NCBI RefSeq assembly: GCF_014193675.1
Contig: NZ_BLXZ01000011.1
Coordinates: 112,780 to 176,779 of the forward strand
From: Geomonas limicola
GTDB taxonomy: Bacteria > Desulfobacterota > Desulfuromonadia > Geobacterales > Geobacteraceae
Reading direction: 5' to 3'
Length of the DNA: 64,000 nt
A program made the translations under genes and the position numbers. Shown here one piece after another: positions 16,959 through 25,695 of this stretch. How positions within the stretch are numbered: position 1 is the stretch's first letter; each line of letters starts with the position of its first letter. Under the pieces are notes generated by a model. It ran no database searches, was not told the DNA's origin, and saw only the letters and a list, made by a program, of their open reading frames with translations.

Positions 16959-17834
16959 TCAGCCTCCTGCCACGATGAAAGCGTCCGGGTCGACCGGGTC
17001 CTGCACCGACCTCACCACGAAAAGCGGCACCGAGCCGTAGAACGAGGCCCACAGCGTGTAGGTGCTCGGGGGGCCGAGCAAGAGGTCGCACTGGGCGAAG
17101 GAGTACATGTCCTCGAACTGGTGGTTGTTTCCGAAGATGACGTCGAGCCCCGCAAAGTCCTCTTTAGGCTGCGCCTCGTTGGAGCAGATCAGGAACCTGA
17201 CCCGCTTGCCGGGGTGCTGCCCGACAAAGCGCCGCATCAGCGCGGCGTACTCGTCGCTGCGGTAGTAGTAGCGCCCCTGCTCCCAGGTCTTGTAGTCCCC
17301 CTGGCGGATGTGCACCCCCACCAGGAGGTCGCAGTCCTGCCGCGCCTTTTCGATGAGGCGCGCGATGTTCTCGGCGTGCCTGGGGGCCGGGGTGAAGTAG
17401 TCCCGGATCAGTGCGGCGTGCTTGTCGAAGAGGGGGGGATCCCTAAACAGCCACCCCTTCACGAACAGGTAGCGGGTCGATTCGCGCAGCCTGAGGTACT
17501 CCGGGCTGGACAGGCTGTAGAGCTCGGCTCCCCGCTTGGGGAGGCTCATCACCTTGAAGAGCGCGTTACCGACACCGAGAGCCTTGCAGACCGAAAAGCC
17601 CGTCTTGAGCGCCTTGAAGTAGGCGGCGTGCAGGCGCTTGCCGACGGTTTTGCCTGAGTTGCGGCGGGGAAAGCCGCAGAAATAATCCGTCTCGATGTTT
17701 GCGAAGTAGTGCGCGTAGTCGAAGAAGCTCGGGTTGGAGATTTCGTAGCCGTACTCCTGCGCATTGGCGATGAAGTGGGCAAAGACGAAGAGCCGGTTGC
17801 CCAGTTGGCCCGACTTGTTGCTGATGATTACCAT
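16959..17834 (-). CDS. GT11-like (fucosyltransferase-type) glycosyltransferase, second copy
   Basis: 291 residues. VGVHIRQGDY (His175, Arg177, Asp180) is the GT11-type motif. LGPPSTYTLWASFYGSVPLF corresponds to the same segment in the copy at 14122-15045. The N-terminal KSGQLGNRLFVFAHFIANA is also shared, so the two are divergent paralogues. Start ATG at 17834. It probably adds a deoxyhexose during polysaccharide or LPS outer-core synthesis. Between a GT2 gene and the epimerase, same strand. Confidence 0.8.
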   Translation of the reverse strand: MVIISNKSGQLGNRLFVFAHFIANAQEYGYEISNPSFFDYAHYFANIETDYFCGFPRRNSGKTVGKRLHAAYFKALKTGFSVCKALGVGNALFKVMSLPKRGAELYSLSSPEYLRLRESTRYLFVKGWLFRDPPLFDKHAALIRDYFTPAPRHAENIARLIEKARQDCDLLVGVHIRQGDYKTWEQGRYYYRSDEYAALMRRFVGQHPGKRVRFLICSNEAQPKEDFAGLDVIFGNNHQFEDMYSFAQCDLLLGPPSTYTLWASFYGSVPLFVVRSVQDPVDPDAFIVAGG

Positions 17835-17873
17835 CTACTCCCTCTGAAAAACTGTTGACGGGTCCGGATCCGG

Positions 17874-18863
17874 TTACAGGGAACCGGTCATCTTGGCCAG
17901 GCGGCGGCAGATCTTGCACCAGATCCGCGCGGGCACGATCGGCCAGTTGATGGCCGGGTAGATGAAGAACCAGTAACTGGGATAGGACCTGAAAATCGGC
18001 TGCAGGATCTCGGTGAAATCCTCTTTGAGGTAGCTTTTGTAGTCCTCGCGGGCCGACATGATGTACTTGGACAGGTGTTTCTTGAGAATCAGCCGGTTGA
18101 TGACCTTGAAGCTCTCGGGGTCGAAGCCGTACTGTGAGGTCAACAGGTCGAAGACCCGGTTCAGCTTCCTGCCAAACACCTCGCAGAACCGGTAGCCGCC
18201 GGAGTTCTCGTTCTGCGCCGCCACCAGGTACTCGCGGAAGTAGGCGTTCTCTTCCGCCCGGAACACGGGGGGGAGCGTCCAGCCGAGCTGCTGCAGGTTG
18301 GTCGCCCCGAACTCCTCCTGCCGGATCGCAGGGTCAACCAGCGTCTTGTTGATCACGTTGCTGGAGATGAAGGTGAACCAGATGTTGACGTCCTTGACGA
18401 ATCGGGCGCGGTCCCGGTAGACCTTGAGGCCGCGCTGCGGCCGGCGCGGGCGCTCCGCCAGGTGATCCTTCAGGAAAAAGTAGGGTTCGAGGTAGACCAC
18501 CCCGTACTCGCCATCCCGAAGCGCCGGGACCAGCTTGTCCAGGGCGCCGTCGAGCAGGATGTCGTCGTCCGAGAAGAGCAGGAAGTACTTCCCCCGCGCG
18601 GCCCGAAAGCAGCTCAGGAAGTTGCCATCGGCCCCCAGGTTCTCCGGGTGCACCGTGAAACTGATGGGGTGGCCGGCAGCCTGAAGCGAGGCCACCACCT
18701 GCGCCGTGTCGTCGCTGGAGCAGTTGTCGAAGACCAGCAGTTCAACGAGGTCCCGGTGCCGGTCGAGCTGCCCCAGGATGCTCTGAAGCGAGCGCCGTAA
18801 GAAAGAGGACCGGTTATAGGTCGGCACCGCGATGGTCAAAAGCGGCGTGTTGATCGAATTCAT
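17874..18863 (-). CDS. GT2-family glycosyltransferase
   Basis: 329 residues. The GT-A N-terminal domain begins LLTIAVPTYNRSSFLRRSL. LLVFDNCSSDDTAQVV follows, with LLFSDDDILLDGALD giving the DxD metal/nucleotide site at about residue 118. The C-terminal part is less conserved. It ends 40 bases before the second GT11-like gene. Cytoplasmic or membrane-associated. The transferred sugar is unknown. The 156-base gap upstream (18864-19019) shows no clear feature. Confidence 0.87.
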   Translation of the reverse strand: MNSINTPLLTIAVPTYNRSSFLRRSLQSILGQLDRHRDLVELLVFDNCSSDDTAQVVASLQAAGHPISFTVHPENLGADGNFLSCFRAARGKYFLLFSDDDILLDGALDKLVPALRDGEYGVVYLEPYFFLKDHLAERPRRPQRGLKVYRDRARFVKDVNIWFTFISSNVINKTLVDPAIRQEEFGATNLQQLGWTLPPVFRAEENAYFREYLVAAQNENSGGYRFCEVFGRKLNRVFDLLTSQYGFDPESFKVINRLILKKHLSKYIMSAREDYKSYLKEDFTEILQPIFRSYPSYWFFIYPAINWPIVPARIWCKICRRLAKMTGSL

Positions 18864-19019
18864 GCCTTAATCCAGGGGAAAATGTCGTAGCCAGCGGGCC
18901 AGTTCCGGTAGCCCCGGGGCTGGACGTCCCAGGTGCGGCGTACCCGGCGCGGCAGATTGCGCCGGAACTGACGCACTATACGTAAAACGGCGAGATTTTG
19001 CAACGAAAGCCGCGGTTTG

Positions 19020-19769
19020 TCACCCGAACAGCCTGCGCACCGGCTGCTTCAGGTAGCGCTTGAAGAGCGCGTTGACCCGCTTGATCAGGATGTAGTGCGG
19101 CTGGCCGACCTCCCGGTACATCCGGTCCTGCTCGGCCTGCCACTCGGCCGGCGAGGACTGCATGCTGAAGCCGTCCTCGTAGTAGTTGACCAGGGTCGCC
19201 TCTAGGAAGCGGGTGTCGGCGAGGCCGCGCTCGCGCACCAGGCGGTAGGTGAGCAGCCTGTCGCTCATGATCCGGAAGCTGATGTCGTAGTGGGGCATCA
19301 GGTCGCGGCGGTACAGGATGGCCTGGTGACAAAGCGGCATCCCCTTCAAGAAACGCCGCACCGACTTGAGCCGTTTCCCCTTCACGTAGCTGAGCGTTCC
19401 ATCCGGGTTCAGCATGTTGGCCCTGCCGTAGAGCAGCGCCTCGCCGTTTCCTGCCGCGGCGAGCCCGGCGACGTCGGCCAGAAGCTCGTCGCCGGCGTTC
19501 AGGAACATGAGGTAGCGCCCGCGTCCCAGTCCGGTCCCCTTGTTCATGGCGTCGTAGATGCCCCGGTCCGGCTCGCTCACGAAGCGGTCCACCAGCCCCT
19601 GGTGCGCCTCGATGGTCGCCAGGGTACCGTCGGTCGAGCCGCCGTCAACCACCAGGTACTCGACCCGGTCGTTCTTGTGGCGCGCCACGCTCTCGAAGGT
19701 GCGCTTGAGACGCTCGGCGTCGTTGCGCACCACGGTGACGATGCTCACCTCGAACCTGGAATCAGTCAT
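19020..19769 (-). CDS. GT2-family glycosyltransferase (WcaA-like)
   Basis: 249 residues. It starts FEVSIVTVVRNDAERLKRTF, then YLVVDGGSTDGTLATI and GIYDAMNKGTGLGRG, with FLNAGDELL as the acidic site. This pattern is typical of small bacterial GT2 enzymes that extend O-antigen or core glycans. CHQAILYRRDLM is a further conserved family segment. The start overlaps the stop of the next upstream GT2 gene by eight bases. Donor and acceptor unknown. Confidence 0.87.
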   Translation of the reverse strand: MTDSRFEVSIVTVVRNDAERLKRTFESVARHKNDRVEYLVVDGGSTDGTLATIEAHQGLVDRFVSEPDRGIYDAMNKGTGLGRGRYLMFLNAGDELLADVAGLAAAGNGEALLYGRANMLNPDGTLSYVKGKRLKSVRRFLKGMPLCHQAILYRRDLMPHYDISFRIMSDRLLTYRLVRERGLADTRFLEATLVNYYEDGFSMQSSPAEWQAEQDRMYREVGQPHYILIKRVNALFKRYLKQPVRRLFG

Positions 19770-20523
19770 GACGCCCCTTGCTGGTACGGTTCATCTCGAT
19801 CGCCTTGCTGTACTTGTAGAAGGTGTAGTGGGAGTAGAGCTTGGAGAGGATGAAGCCGGTGTACCCTTCCAAAAATCCCCGTCGCAGCACAAACATCTTG
19901 AAGAAGGTGAAGGCCGGCTTGTAGACGAGTTGCGGCAGGCTGGGGCGCTTCCCCGCCTTTACCAGTTCCTCGGCGGCGAGGGTGGAGTAGCGGTCCATGC
20001 GCTTTAGGTAATCGGCGATCCCGGTGTAGGTGCGGTGCACCAGGTTCCCCTGAAGCGTCCCCACCTCCCCCGGGCAGACCAGCGCCTCGTGCACCTGCCG
20101 CTCGCTGAAGGCGCAGCGGGTGCGGTCGTACAGGCGCATGTTGTAGTCGGGATACCAGCCGCAGTGTTTGATCCAGCGCTCCCCGAAGTAGTTCTCGCGC
20201 GCCACCTTGAAGCAGGCGGTGCTGCCGGGTTCCGCGGCGAGGATGGACTCCTTCAGGCGCGGGGTAACCCGCTCGTCGGCATCGATGTTGAAGACCCAGT
20301 CATTCACGGCCAGCGAGGCCGCCAGGTTCTTCTGCTTGCCGAAGCCGAGCCAGGCGTGCTCGACGAAGCGGACGCGGTCGTGGGCGCGGCAGATCTCGGC
20401 GGTGCGGTCCGTGCTCCCGGAGTCGACCACGACGATCTCGTCGGCGAAGTCGAGGCTGGCGAGGCACGCGCCGATGTTGGCCGCTTCGTTCAGGGTGATG
20501 ATGGTGGCGCTTATCTTGGTCAC
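19762..20523 (-). CDS. GT2-family glycosyltransferase (KdtX/WaaE-like)
   Basis: About 253 residues from a GTG at 20523 that overlaps the waaC stop (GTGA). It begins ISATIITLNEAANIGACL. Then VVDSGSTDRTAEI, NIDADERVTPRLKESI (the DxD site) and CGWYPDYNMRLYDR are all typical of the WaaE/KdtX group. In enterobacteria that group adds glucose to heptose I of the LPS core. Position directly after a heptosyltransferase supports a core role. The exact sugar is inferred only. Confidence 0.87.
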   Translation of the reverse strand: MTKISATIITLNEAANIGACLASLDFADEIVVVDSGSTDRTAEICRAHDRVRFVEHAWLGFGKQKNLAASLAVNDWVFNIDADERVTPRLKESILAAEPGSTACFKVARENYFGERWIKHCGWYPDYNMRLYDRTRCAFSERQVHEALVCPGEVGTLQGNLVHRTYTGIADYLKRMDRYSTLAAEELVKAGKRPSLPQLVYKPAFTFFKMFVLRRGFLEGYTGFILSKLYSHYTFYKYSKAIEMNRTSKGRHD

Positions 20524-21566
20524 GGTATGTTGAGGAGTTGCGCGATGCCGGAGAGCACCTGTTCCGCTTTGATGCTCTCGGAGCAGGGACCGTCCTGGTC
20601 GCACTGTTTGCGCTTGCACTTGGTGCAGTGCATGGGTGATTGGATGGTGAGGTTACCCTCGCCCCGGGGACCGGTGAGCTTGCCGTCGGTGACCCGGAAC
20701 AGCGAGACCGTCGGCGTCCCGACTGCGGCAGCGATGTGTACGGGCCCGGTGTCGCCGGCAACCACCAGGTCGACCTTCTTGAGGAGCGCGGTGAGAGCCT
20801 TGAGCGGGTAGCGGTCCACCACGCGCGCACCGGGACCGATCCCCCGGGCGATCTCCGCGGAACGCTCGCGCTCCCCCTGGTCGCCCCAGGTCAAAAGGAT
20901 CGAGGCCTCCGGGTAGCGCTCCAGTACCTGGCGCCCGAGTTCGATCCAGCACTTGGCGGACCAGAGCTTGGTCTGCCACGAGGTGCCGCAGTGGAACAGG
21001 AAGACCAGCCCGTCCGACAGCGTGGACAGGAGGGCCGCCGCGTTGGCGTCGTCCTCCGGCGCAGTCGAGATCGTCGAGGCGAGCCGCATGGTCCGGAAGT
21101 CCTTACCGAAGGGGACGCTGATCAGGCGCAAGTACTTGTCGGTGACGTGGTAATCGAGCTGGCGCAACGGCACCTTGCGGGTGGTGAACCAGAGGTTCGG
21201 CCACTCGCGCACCGCGTCCTTGGTGAAGCCGATGCGTTGTTCGGCACCGGTGGCCCAGGTAACCAGGCCGCTCTTCAGGTTCCCCTGGATGTCGAACACG
21301 AAGTCGTAGTTGCGCTCGCGCAAAGTTTCGCGCAGGGCCGCGATCTCGCGCCAGGTGTCGGGCGCGAAGGGGCGCTTGCGCCAGACCTTGGTGCGCACGG
21401 TGTGCAGCATGCTCACGAGCGGGTTACCTTCCAGGATCTGGCGGAAGGGCTCTTCCACCACCCAGTCGACCTCGATCCCCGGCACCACCTGGTGCAGGTA
21501 ATCGAGAGCCGGGAGAGCATGGATGATGTCACCCAGGGCGGATGCTTTTACGATGAGTACGCGCAT
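20520..21566 (-). CDS. waaC: LPS heptosyltransferase I-type (GT9)
   Basis: About 348 residues from the ATG at 21566 (MRVLIVKASALGDIIHALPAL), the standard N-terminus of heptosyltransferase I. GT9 fold: IDWVVEE-type segment, LFHCGTSWQTKLW, and near the C-terminus VVAGDTGPVHIAAAVGTPTVSLF for ADP-heptose binding. It adds the first L-glycero-D-manno-heptose to Kdo on the cytoplasmic face. Its donor is made through hldE at 9.5-11.0 kb. The gap to waaF upstream holds inverted heptamer arrays. Confidence 0.9.
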   Translation of the reverse strand: MRVLIVKASALGDIIHALPALDYLHQVVPGIEVDWVVEEPFRQILEGNPLVSMLHTVRTKVWRKRPFAPDTWREIAALRETLRERNYDFVFDIQGNLKSGLVTWATGAEQRIGFTKDAVREWPNLWFTTRKVPLRQLDYHVTDKYLRLISVPFGKDFRTMRLASTISTAPEDDANAAALLSTLSDGLVFLFHCGTSWQTKLWSAKCWIELGRQVLERYPEASILLTWGDQGERERSAEIARGIGPGARVVDRYPLKALTALLKKVDLVVAGDTGPVHIAAAVGTPTVSLFRVTDGKLTGPRGEGNLTIQSPMHCTKCKRKQCDQDGPCSESIKAEQVLSGIAQLLNIP

Positions 21567-21580
21567 TATTAGAACCAATT

Positions 21581-21717
21581 GATAATTGGCAATGGACAAT
21601 TGACGATTAAAGTCAGTTGCCTACTGGCATTGGTAGTTGTTGTTAAGCTCTTGCTTCAAGTGGCTACTGTTTGATTGCAGTTCATCGTCAATCGTCAATT
21701 GTCAATCGTCAATTGCT
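21581..21717. repeat. Facing heptamer arrays (GACAATT / AATTGTC family)
   Basis: Left array 21581-21608 has four 7-base units (GATAATT, GGCAATG, GACAATT, GACGATT). Right array 21683-21717 has five units of the opposite orientation (CATCGTC, AATCGTC, AATTGTC, AATCGTC, AATTGCT). The pair GACAATT-GACGATT is exactly complementary to AATCGTC-AATTGTC, so a long hairpin could form. The right array encodes the last residues and stop of waaF. Confidence 0.8.
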
Positions 21718-22756
21718 TCTGCAGTTCTACCGCGGCCGTTACTACATCCTCCGCCGTCACCTGTTTCATGCAACGGTGGTCGGTGGGACACTCGCGCTTG
21801 AGGCAGGGGGCACAGTCGACCTCCTTGCGCACCACCACGGCTTTCTCCGACCAGGGGTAGGTGGTGCGGTGGTCGGTCGAGCCGAATACCGCAACCAGCG
21901 GGACCCCGAAGGCGGCCGCGATGTGCATGGGGCCGGAATCGTTGCTGATGAAGAAGTTACAGCGCGCGATGCTCGCCATCAGCTCACGCACCGTGAGGGT
22001 CCCCGCCAGGTTCAGGCAGTGTCCCTCGAGCGCGGCTTCGATGTCGCGAGCGATGGCAACCTCGCCCGGGCCGCCGAAAACCACCAGCTTGGCGCCCCAG
22101 CGGCGCGCCAACTCGGCTCCTGCAGCCGCAAAGCGCTCCGGATACCAGCGCTTGGCCGAACCGTAGGCGGCGCCGGGGTTGATCCCAATCACGAAATCAT
22201 CGGGGGTAATGCCACCCTCTGTAAAACGTGCCCTGACCGCCTCACGTTCCGCGTCGGTCAGGCAGAGGAGCTGGTGCTTCTGGGTCGACCGGATCCCGAA
22301 GTACCGCAACATCTCGAGGTAGTAGTCCACGTGGTGCAGCCGGGGGTTGAGGCTTTTCTGGTTGAAGCCGTGGGTCAGCAAGAAGCCGCGCCCGTCGGTC
22401 CGGGTCCCCATGCGGCGCGGAATCCCCGCCAGCGTGGCGATGAGTGCCGCATCGATGGCGTTTTGCAGCAGGATGGCCAGATCGAAACGGCGCGGGCGCA
22501 GCTCGCCGGCCAGGCGCAGCCGGCCGCGGATCCCCTGGTGCCGCCCTTTACGGTCGTAGATCAGCACCTCGTCCACCCACTGGTGCGGGGTGAACAGTTC
22601 GGCCACGGCGGGGATCACCAAAAGGGTGATCCGGGCCTGCGGGAAGGTCTCGCGGATGGCGCCCAGTGCCGGGGTGTTCATCACGGCGTCGCCCAGCCAG
22701 TTGGTGCCGCGCACCAGGATGTTGCGTACCCGGGTGGGATCGAGGGGGGTACTCAT
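21695..22756 (-). CDS. waaF: LPS heptosyltransferase II-type (GT9)
   Basis: About 353 residues from the ATG at 22756 (MSTPLDPTRVRNILVRGTNWLGDAVMNTPAL). GTNWLGDAVM is diagnostic for heptosyltransferase II. GINPGAAYGSAKRWYPERF and FISNDSGPMHIAAAFGVP form the ADP-heptose site. It adds the second heptose to the LPS inner core. The start overlaps the Trm112-like stop by four bases. The C-terminal residues QLTIDN and the stop fall inside a heptamer array, so the 3' end may have been remodelled by repeat expansion. Confidence 0.92.
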   Translation of the reverse strand: MSTPLDPTRVRNILVRGTNWLGDAVMNTPALGAIRETFPQARITLLVIPAVAELFTPHQWVDEVLIYDRKGRHQGIRGRLRLAGELRPRRFDLAILLQNAIDAALIATLAGIPRRMGTRTDGRGFLLTHGFNQKSLNPRLHHVDYYLEMLRYFGIRSTQKHQLLCLTDAEREAVRARFTEGGITPDDFVIGINPGAAYGSAKRWYPERFAAAGAELARRWGAKLVVFGGPGEVAIARDIEAALEGHCLNLAGTLTVRELMASIARCNFFISNDSGPMHIAAAFGVPLVAVFGSTDHRTTYPWSEKAVVVRKEVDCAPCLKRECPTDHRCMKQVTAEDVVTAAVELQKQLTIDN

Positions 22757-22914
22757 AGGGGCTTGGCCGCCTCCAGCAGCAGGACCGGGATCCCGTCGCA
22801 CACCGGGAAGCTGAGCCGGCAGGCCGGGCAGCACAGGGCCTCAGGCGCCTGTTCCAGGGGGCCCTGGCAGGCCGGACAGGCCAAAATCGGCACGAGGTTT
22901 TCCAGATTCGACAT
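22753..22914 (-). CDS. Small Trm112-like (YcaR family) protein
   Basis: 53 residues from the ATG at 22914 (MSNLENLVPILACPACQGPL). Two CPxC-like pairs (LACPACQG and LCCPACRLSFPV) could bind zinc. DGIPVLLLEAA is the usual family ending. In many Gram-negatives a Trm112-like gene sits beside lpxK and kdsB. Here it follows lpxK after a 388-base gap and precedes waaF. Its function is not established. An accessory or chaperone role is inferred from Trm112 biology. Confidence 0.82.
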   Translation of the reverse strand: MSNLENLVPILACPACQGPLEQAPEALCCPACRLSFPVCDGIPVLLLEAAKPL

Positions 22915-23302
22915 CAACCGCTCCACACAAAAAAACGCCGGTTCCACCTTGGTGGTCCGGTTACCTGCCGGTTGCGCCTGAAGCCGCCGCGACCACTCGC
23001 CGCCCGGTTCGCTGCTGCACCGGCAGCAGGCAGCATTCTGCCACAAATGAGAAAGCTTAACCACGTTTTTTCATCTTAGGGATAAAAAAGAGGTTCAGAT
23101 CGGGAAGGTGCTCAATTACCAATGGGTGGGTCACACCACGTGGAATATAGGGGCGTCTGATCATTCGCCCGACCTCTCCCGCAAGGGAGAGGCTCCCGGT
23201 GGTCGGCACGCATGCCGAGGCGGCACGGGCAGATCATCCGCGCCTGGCGGCGCGTCGGGCGAATGATATTCGCCCCACCGAGCACGAGCCAGTTGACCCG
23301 GT
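22915..23302. other. Gap between lpxK and Trm112-like gene
   Basis: 388 bases without a gene. The main content is the 127-bp inverted-repeat element at 23150-23276. The rest shows no promoter or terminator that I can defend. Confidence 0.7.
23150..23276. mobile_element. MITE/REP-like element with terminal inverted repeats
   Basis: 127 bp bounded by facing arms. The left arm has GGGGCG at 23150-23155 and ATCATTCGCCCGAC at 23160-23173. The right arm has GTCGGGCGAATGAT at 23254-23267 and CGCCCC at 23271-23276. The 14-bp cores are perfect complements. Inside lies a short CCTCTCCC/GGGAGAGG hairpin. It is too short to encode a protein. No target-site duplication was established. Confidence 0.7.
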
Positions 23303-24373
23303 TCAGACGAATCGATCCAGGGCCTGCCGCAGGGCGCTCCCCTCCAGGAGGTCGAGCTCGAGCTGGGCGACGAAGCAAGGCCCCAGCCGCCCGGCAAACG
23401 GCGCGAGTTTCACCGCGTCCTTCGCGGTGGTGATCAGGAACTCGGCACCCGAGGTCTCCTTCAACCGGCACAGGGTATCGACCTCGGCGGCACCGTAGTT
23501 CACGTGGTCCGGAAGGCCGAGCGTCGCGGTCAGCGTCACCCCCTCCCCTTCGAGGAGCGTGAAGAAGGAGGCCGGCGAGGCGATCCCGGAAAACGCCGCC
23601 ACCCGAACACCCTGGAAGAACTGGAAACCAAGCTGGTCGCCACCTTCCAAGGGGCGCACCCCGGTGAGCCGGTGAGCCGCCCAGCAGCTGGGAATTTCGG
23701 GGAAAAGGTTCGGCACCCCTGGGTGGGCGGCGCGGGTGTAGAGCACCAGGTCCGCGCGTCGCGCCGCGTCTATCCCTTCGCGCAGCATCCCGGCGGGCAA
23801 GGTGTAGCCGGTGGCGAAGGGGCGTGCCGCGTCCAGCAAAAGCACGTCGAGATCGCGCCTTAAACGCAGGTGCTGGAAGCCATCGTCCAGGATGAAGATG
23901 TCCGGGTTGAGCTCTCTCAGTGCGAGTTCACCTGCGCGATAGCGATCGGCGCCGGTCACCACCAAGAGCCCCGGCAGCTGCCGGGCGAGAAGGTACGGCT
24001 CGTCGCCGCACTGCTCGGGTGTCGACAGCAACGTGCTGCCATCGGAGACGACGAGGGGCTCGCCCATGGCGGAGCCGCCGTAGCCGCGGGAGAGGACGGC
24101 GACCCGCTTGCCGCGACTCATGAGATACTGGGCGATCCAGGCGACGGTCGGTGTCTTGCCGGTGCCGCCCAAACCGATGTTCCCCACCGAGATTACCGGG
24201 CGGGGGAGCCGGTAGGAACGCAAAAGGCCCTGACGGTAGCCGAAGGCGCGCAGGGCCAAGAGGTGGCGGTAGGGGTGCGAAACGGCCTGCAAGGTGCCGA
24301 GCAGAAGCCGGTCGCCCAGCCCCCGGCGCTTGCCGTCGACCAGTTCGGTGAAGTAGTGCGCGAGCCCGCTCAC
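23303..24373 (-). CDS. lpxK: Tetraacyldisaccharide 4'-kinase LpxK
   Basis: About 356 residues from a GTG at 24373 that overlaps the waaA stop (GTGA). P-loop GNIGLGGTGKTP is preceded by the membrane-associated N-terminus. VAVLSRGYGG and FILDDGFQHLRLRRDLDVLLLDA are hallmark LpxK segments. It phosphorylates the 4' position of the lipid A precursor on the inner membrane. The order PAP2-waaA-lpxK with coupled starts shows one translation unit. Confidence 0.95.
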   Translation of the reverse strand: MSGLAHYFTELVDGKRRGLGDRLLLGTLQAVSHPYRHLLALRAFGYRQGLLRSYRLPRPVISVGNIGLGGTGKTPTVAWIAQYLMSRGKRVAVLSRGYGGSAMGEPLVVSDGSTLLSTPEQCGDEPYLLARQLPGLLVVTGADRYRAGELALRELNPDIFILDDGFQHLRLRRDLDVLLLDAARPFATGYTLPAGMLREGIDAARRADLVLYTRAAHPGVPNLFPEIPSCWAAHRLTGVRPLEGGDQLGFQFFQGVRVAAFSGIASPASFFTLLEGEGVTLTATLGLPDHVNYGAAEVDTLCRLKETSGAEFLITTAKDAVKLAPFAGRLGPCFVAQLELDLLEGSALRQALDRFV

Positions 24374-25695
24374 CGGCGGCCCCCCGGCGCGGCAGTACCC
24401 GGTGCATGAGCGAGCAGGGCGGCCGCAAGATCGAGTGTCCTGCCGGTTGCCCCGGAACACTCTTCCAGAAGCGCCCTCCCCTTTTCACCGATGGCGCGGC
24501 GCGCGGCGTGGTCGCCGGCAAGCCGCAGGACCTCGGCTGCGAGTCCGGCAGCGTCGGGGACCTGGAGGCCGGCCCCGGCGTCCAGAAAGAAACTGGCGAT
24601 CTCCCGGAAGTTCTCCATGTGCGGCCCGAAGAGTACCGCGACGCCGCACGCGGCCGGTTCGAGCGGGTTGTGGCCGCCGGTCGGGACCAGGCTCCCCCCT
24701 ACGAAAACCAGGTCGCTCACGCTGTAGAGCCGGGCCAGCTCACCGACCGTGTCGAGGAGCAGCACCGATCCCGGGGCAAGCTCGGCGGGGCTTTCGGAAA
24801 GCCGGGAGCGCAGGGTGCAGGAAAGGCCGCGCCGGGCCACCAGTTCGGCAACCGCAGCGGCGCGCTCGGGGTGGCGCGGAGCCAGGATCAGGAAGGAACC
24901 GGCATCCTTTGCGAGAAGCCGTTGGTAGGCATCCAGGGCCGGTTCATCCTCACCCTCGTGGGTACTGGCGACGGTGAAGACGAAGCCCTGGGCGGGGATC
25001 CCGTAGCGCCTCTTGAGAGCGCCGAGTTCCTCGGCACTCGGGTGCTGCAGCGGGATGTCGTACTTCAGGTTGCCAGTCACCCGCACGGTCTCCGGACGGG
25101 CTCCGATGGCTGCGATCCGCTCGGCATCCACCGCGGTCTGCATTCCGAGGCCGGAGAGCTGGCGCAACACCGGCCCGAAGAACCAGGCCAGGCGCAGGTA
25201 GCGGCCGAAGGAGCGGTCCGAGATGCGGCCGTTGGCGAGCAGGACTGGAATCTCGAGTTCCGCGGCTGCCCTGATGAAGTTGGGCCAGAGCTCGGTCTCC
25301 ATGAGGACAATCAGCTCGGGGTTCACCTGGCGCAGCAGGGAGCGCACCGCGAACAGGTAGTCGAAGGGGAGGTAGAGGCAGCGATCGGCGAGGTTACTCT
25401 TGAGCGCCACCGCGCGGCCGGTTTCGGTCACGTTGGTGAGCACCAGCTTGTGCCCGGGGTAGCGGGAGCGCAGCCCCTTTAAAAGCGGGAAGGAGGCGAT
25501 GGTCTCGCCCACCGATACCGCGTGCACCAGGATGACCCGCTCGCCGCGCAGCACCGCCAGATCCTCCTGCGGGATCACCCCGAACCGCTCGGAGAGCGCC
25601 GAGCGCCGGCCACGGCTTTTGGAGCGGTACCAGTGGTAGGCAACGATCCCTGGGAGCGCCAGGAAAAGGATGAGGTTGTAGAGCAGGCGGATCAC
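24370..25695 (-). CDS. waaA: Kdo transferase WaaA (KdtA)
   Basis: About 441 residues from a GTG at 25695 that overlaps the PAP2 stop. An N-terminal membrane helix (LLYNLILFLALPGIVAYHW) is followed by GT30 segments: HAVSVGETIA, MLMETELWPN-type VLMETELWPNF, NGRISDRSFGRY, and PLEPAACGVAVLFGPHMENF. It transfers Kdo from CMP-Kdo to lipid IVA, and may be mono- or bifunctional. Kdo biosynthesis genes are not in the window. Confidence 0.93.
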   Translation of the reverse strand: MIRLLYNLILFLALPGIVAYHWYRSKSRGRRSALSERFGVIPQEDLAVLRGERVILVHAVSVGETIASFPLLKGLRSRYPGHKLVLTNVTETGRAVALKSNLADRCLYLPFDYLFAVRSLLRQVNPELIVLMETELWPNFIRAAAELEIPVLLANGRISDRSFGRYLRLAWFFGPVLRQLSGLGMQTAVDAERIAAIGARPETVRVTGNLKYDIPLQHPSAEELGALKRRYGIPAQGFVFTVASTHEGEDEPALDAYQRLLAKDAGSFLILAPRHPERAAAVAELVARRGLSCTLRSRLSESPAELAPGSVLLLDTVGELARLYSVSDLVFVGGSLVPTGGHNPLEPAACGVAVLFGPHMENFREIASFFLDAGAGLQVPDAAGLAAEVLRLAGDHAARRAIGEKGRALLEECSGATGRTLDLAAALLAHAPGTAAPGGRR

